Positions 62,043-64,000 of a DNA stretch of 64,000 nt are shown piece after piece. Source of the stretch: Dasania phycosphaerae. Its GTDB lineage: Bacteria > Pseudomonadota > Gammaproteobacteria > Pseudomonadales > Dasaniaceae. The notes below the pieces were generated by a model that was given only the letters and a program-made list of their open reading frames with translations, did not search any database and was not told the DNA's origin. Both the position numbers and the translations under genes were made by a program. The DNA is taken from assembly GCF_026891035.1 (NCBI RefSeq), contig NZ_JAPTGG010000004.1:62001-126000 (forward strand), given 5' to 3'. The stretch's first letter is position 1, and each line of letters begins with the position of its first letter.

Positions 62043-63131
62043 ATGATTTTTAGCTTACCCGATGATTTAGACAGCGACACCTTAGCGGAGCTAATCACCG
62101 CCATTCATGAGAGCCTGGATGAGCTGGAGCCAGCCCTGGAGCATTTGGCTGCCCACCCCCAAGACGATGAGCAACTTAACGCGCTATTTAGAAACCTGCA
62201 TACGATTAAGGGCAACCTGCGTATGTGCATGCTCAGCCCTTTCAGCGACTATGTACACGGGCTAGAAGAAAGTGTTTCCGAAGTGCGTGAAGGGCGCCTG
62301 AGCTTTAACAAATTATTCACCGCAACCTACATACTCGCGCTAGATCAGCTGCGCTATCACCTAGATTTACTGCAACAGCAATCCGCCTGTGATACCGCTG
62401 CGCTAACCGCCATTGGAGAAAGATTTTTAGCCATTGCCCGCTGCGGGCATAGCCCTGCCGCCCAAGAATCCATACAACAATTATTTATGGAATTAGAAAC
62501 CGGCGATATAAACACCAGCCACCCGGCAATCTGCGCAACATTGGCCGACGACAGTGAGGCAAGCTTGCCGCAGCAGCAATTGCTTTTTTTCCGCGCTAGC
62601 GCCGAGCAACTGGCCTTAAAAATTAGCGGCAACCCTGCCCTGTATCAACAAATGGTAGAGCTGGCCGAAGCTGCGCTACCTCATCTTCCCAGCGATATTG
62701 ATAGCCAACAGCTAGTGGCAGCCATTTATATGCATGACTTAGGCATGGACACTGCCGCCGGCGAACAAGCGCAAGCCCTAGACCAGCACCCATACACCGC
62801 TTATCACTATTTGCTTAAACAACAAGGCTGGCAGTTGGCTGCCGAACTATGCCTGCAACATCACGAAAAATGGGATGGCAGCGGCTACCCGCAACAGCTA
62901 CAAAAAAAGAATATTCACATGGGGGCTCAGCTTATCGCCGCCCTAGACTATTTTTTTGCACAACAGGCGCTATATCCACACTTAGCCTGCGCACAAGCCA
63001 GCATCAATGCTTTAATCGCCTGTAACCGAGAGCTAGGTTTGAGCTTTTCACTAGCCGTAATCCACGCCCTCAACCTAGCCGTAAAACAGGTTTATCTTAG
63101 CCATAAAATCCCCCCGCTAAGCGCGGCATAA
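62043..63131 (+). CDS. Hpt plus HD-GYP-like signalling protein
   Basis: A 362-residue protein. The N-terminal Hpt domain (residues about 10-115) has the phospho-His H53 in FRNLHTIKGNLR. The C-terminal part (about 180-345) has a compact HD-GYP-like pattern: HD in IYMHDLGMD, His in DQHPYTAYHYL, HHE and GYP in QHHEKWDGSGYPQ. Phosphotransfer would thus be linked to possible c-di-GMP hydrolysis. Some HD-GYP residues (the K after HD) differ, so activity is uncertain. Single gene. Confidence 0.86.
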   Translation: MIFSLPDDLDSDTLAELITAIHESLDELEPALEHLAAHPQDDEQLNALFRNLHTIKGNLRMCMLSPFSDYVHGLEESVSEVREGRLSFNKLFTATYILALDQLRYHLDLLQQQSACDTAALTAIGERFLAIARCGHSPAAQESIQQLFMELETGDINTSHPAICATLADDSEASLPQQQLLFFRASAEQLALKISGNPALYQQMVELAEAALPHLPSDIDSQQLVAAIYMHDLGMDTAAGEQAQALDQHPYTAYHYLLKQQGWQLAAELCLQHHEKWDGSGYPQQLQKKNIHMGAQLIAALDYFFAQQALYPHLACAQASINALIACNRELGLSFSLAVIHALNLAVKQVYLSHKIPPLSAA

Positions 63132-63269
63132 GCACAGCCCCGCTCAACAGACTTTGTGCTATAAAACCTCGCAATTGCAGCTATACTTTAGACTTCTATA
63201 GTTATACACAGCTCATAACAACCAGCATAATCACTACTGTCGCCAATGGCGACAACCTTGGACTATTTG

Positions 63270-63815
63270 ATGATAAAAACGATAAGCACCAGCCTACTAC
63301 TGTGCCTGCTCGCGGCCTGCCAAAGCAGCCCTGTGGCCACAGACTATGATACCAGCACCGACTTTAGCCACTATCGCTATTATCAATTAACACCCAGCAA
63401 AGCCGATGAAAACGCGTTAATGCAAAAACGCTTACAAGCTGCCATAGAGAAGCACATCTCACTGACCGGGCTGCAAAAATCCCAGCAACAACAAGATCAC
63501 ACCTTATTAGTCAGCCCACTACTGCGCTCCCAGCAACGCACTCAGGAGCCCAATTCCAGAGGCGGCATAGGACTAGGTAGCGGCGGTGGCGGCTCATTTT
63601 TTGGGGTTTCACTTAGCGTGCCGCTAAGCAGTGAAACCCTGGTCAATGATGTCAGCATTAGCGTCACCTTATTGGATGCCCAAACCAGCAAAGTGGTATG
63701 GCAGGGCAATTATGCCTTTACCGTCGATGCCGATGACCCCGCCGCTGCTGATGAAATGGTAGACAAAGCTGTCACTGATATTCTGGCCTCCTACCCCCCT
63801 AAACCTAGCGACTAA
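63270..63815 (+). CDS. DUF4136 lipoprotein
   Basis: From ATG 63270 a 181-residue lipoprotein: LLLCLLAAC lipobox, DYDTSTDFSHYRYYQL, a Gly-rich middle (GGIGLGSGGGGSFFGVSLSV) and VVWQGNYAFTVDADDPA typical of DUF4136. An upstream ATG at 63246 adds eight residues. Function unknown; outer-membrane anchored. Confidence 0.85.
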   Translation: MIKTISTSLLLCLLAACQSSPVATDYDTSTDFSHYRYYQLTPSKADENALMQKRLQAAIEKHISLTGLQKSQQQQDHTLLVSPLLRSQQRTQEPNSRGGIGLGSGGGGSFFGVSLSVPLSSETLVNDVSISVTLLDAQTSKVVWQGNYAFTVDADDPAAADEMVDKAVTDILASYPPKPSD

Positions 63816-63821
63816 GCCACT

Positions 63822-64000
63822 ATGAAGAAAGCTAAGCTTTACTGCTACTACCTCGTTAGCTTTTTATTGCTTAGCAACCTTAGCCTTGCCAATCTACCGC
63901 TAGAAAAAATTCGCATGCAATTGCGCTGGCACCATCAATTTCAATTTGCTGGTTACTATGCCGCTAAACAGCAAGGTTATTACCGACAGGCCGGCTTTGA
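63822..64000 (+). CDS. NMT1/THI5-like substrate-binding protein (3' truncated)
   Basis: The start of an exported protein: signal peptide, then IRMQLRWHHQFQFAGYYAAK, which matches the NMT1/THI5 substrate-binding domains often fused to PAS, kinase or GGDEF modules. The rest lies outside the window. It follows DUF4136 by six bases. Confidence 0.8.
   Translation, partial: MKKAKLYCYYLVSFLLLSNLSLANLPLEKIRMQLRWHHQFQFAGYYAAKQQGYYRQAGF

Noticed and set aside
1..64000. CRISPR arrays, tRNA and rRNA genes
   Set aside because: No regularly spaced short repeats, tRNA-like cloverleaf or rRNA sequence was found on reading; a tRNAscan or Infernal run could confirm.

Overview
The window looks like chromosome of a marine gammaproteobacterium, most plausibly a Cellvibrionales/Spongiibacteraceae-type organism. 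This rests on gene content: several TonB-dependent receptors, TPR-sulfotransferases, a TIGR02647/HTH pair as in pseudomonads, a bio operon with a BioH-BioC fusion, a PEP-CTERM protein, soluble transhydrogenase and a NaChBac-type channel. The genus cannot be fixed from sequence alone. No rRNA, tRNA, phage, insertion sequence or CRISPR was seen.

Layout. 1-3.7 kb: the end of a TonB-dependent receptor, then a membrane histidine kinase and a single-domain response regulator. 3.7-6.7 kb: a divergent HTH/TIGR02647 pair, a Na+:alanine symporter and an orphan FecI-like sigma factor. 6.9-11.4 kb: a TPR-sulfotransferase convergent with a TonB-dependent receptor. A second, divergent pair of the same kind lies at 35.5-39.8 kb.

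11.7-26.5 kb: the most unusual part, twelve minus-strand genes with overlapping or nearly touching ends. In transcription order they are a DUF1549/1585-like mono-heme protein, a LamG di-heme lipoprotein, a Tat-exported DUF1501-like protein, a small secreted protein, three TPR envelope proteins, a 94-residue secreted protein, a TolQ/ExbB-like protein, two TolR/ExbD-like proteins and a TonB/AgmX-like transducer. The motor part has the composition of the Myxococcus Agl/Glt envelope motor, here apparently co-transcribed with planctomycete-style secreted cytochrome proteins. Divergent from it (26.9-32.9 kb) are an HzsA-like di-heme lipoprotein, an SH3 protein, a small outer-membrane barrel, a TlpA thioredoxin, DUF4266 and DUF3570, with ApbE (FMN transferase) convergent. 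Together these suggest an envelope redox and force-transducing assembly, an inference that needs experiment.

34-48.6 kb: mostly ordinary metabolism and regulation (PLP decarboxylase, homocysteine methyltransferase, DDAH, HDOD protein, PEP-CTERM protein, ion channel, SthA, PdxH, HYR protein, DUF3094). 48.6-49.6 kb: a gene-free stretch with two 232-bp copies of a repeat (13 differences). Its differences alter every affected codon of the apparent ORFs yet keep a long + strand stem paired, so it behaves like a structured non-coding repeat. 49.6-64 kb: a SprA-type metalloprotease and a flagellar-like mini-protein, bioB-F-HC-D, comF, modABC, srkA, an unknown secreted protein, a TrmB-like methyltransferase, an Hpt/HD-GYP protein, a DUF4136 lipoprotein and the start of an NMT1/THI5-like protein.
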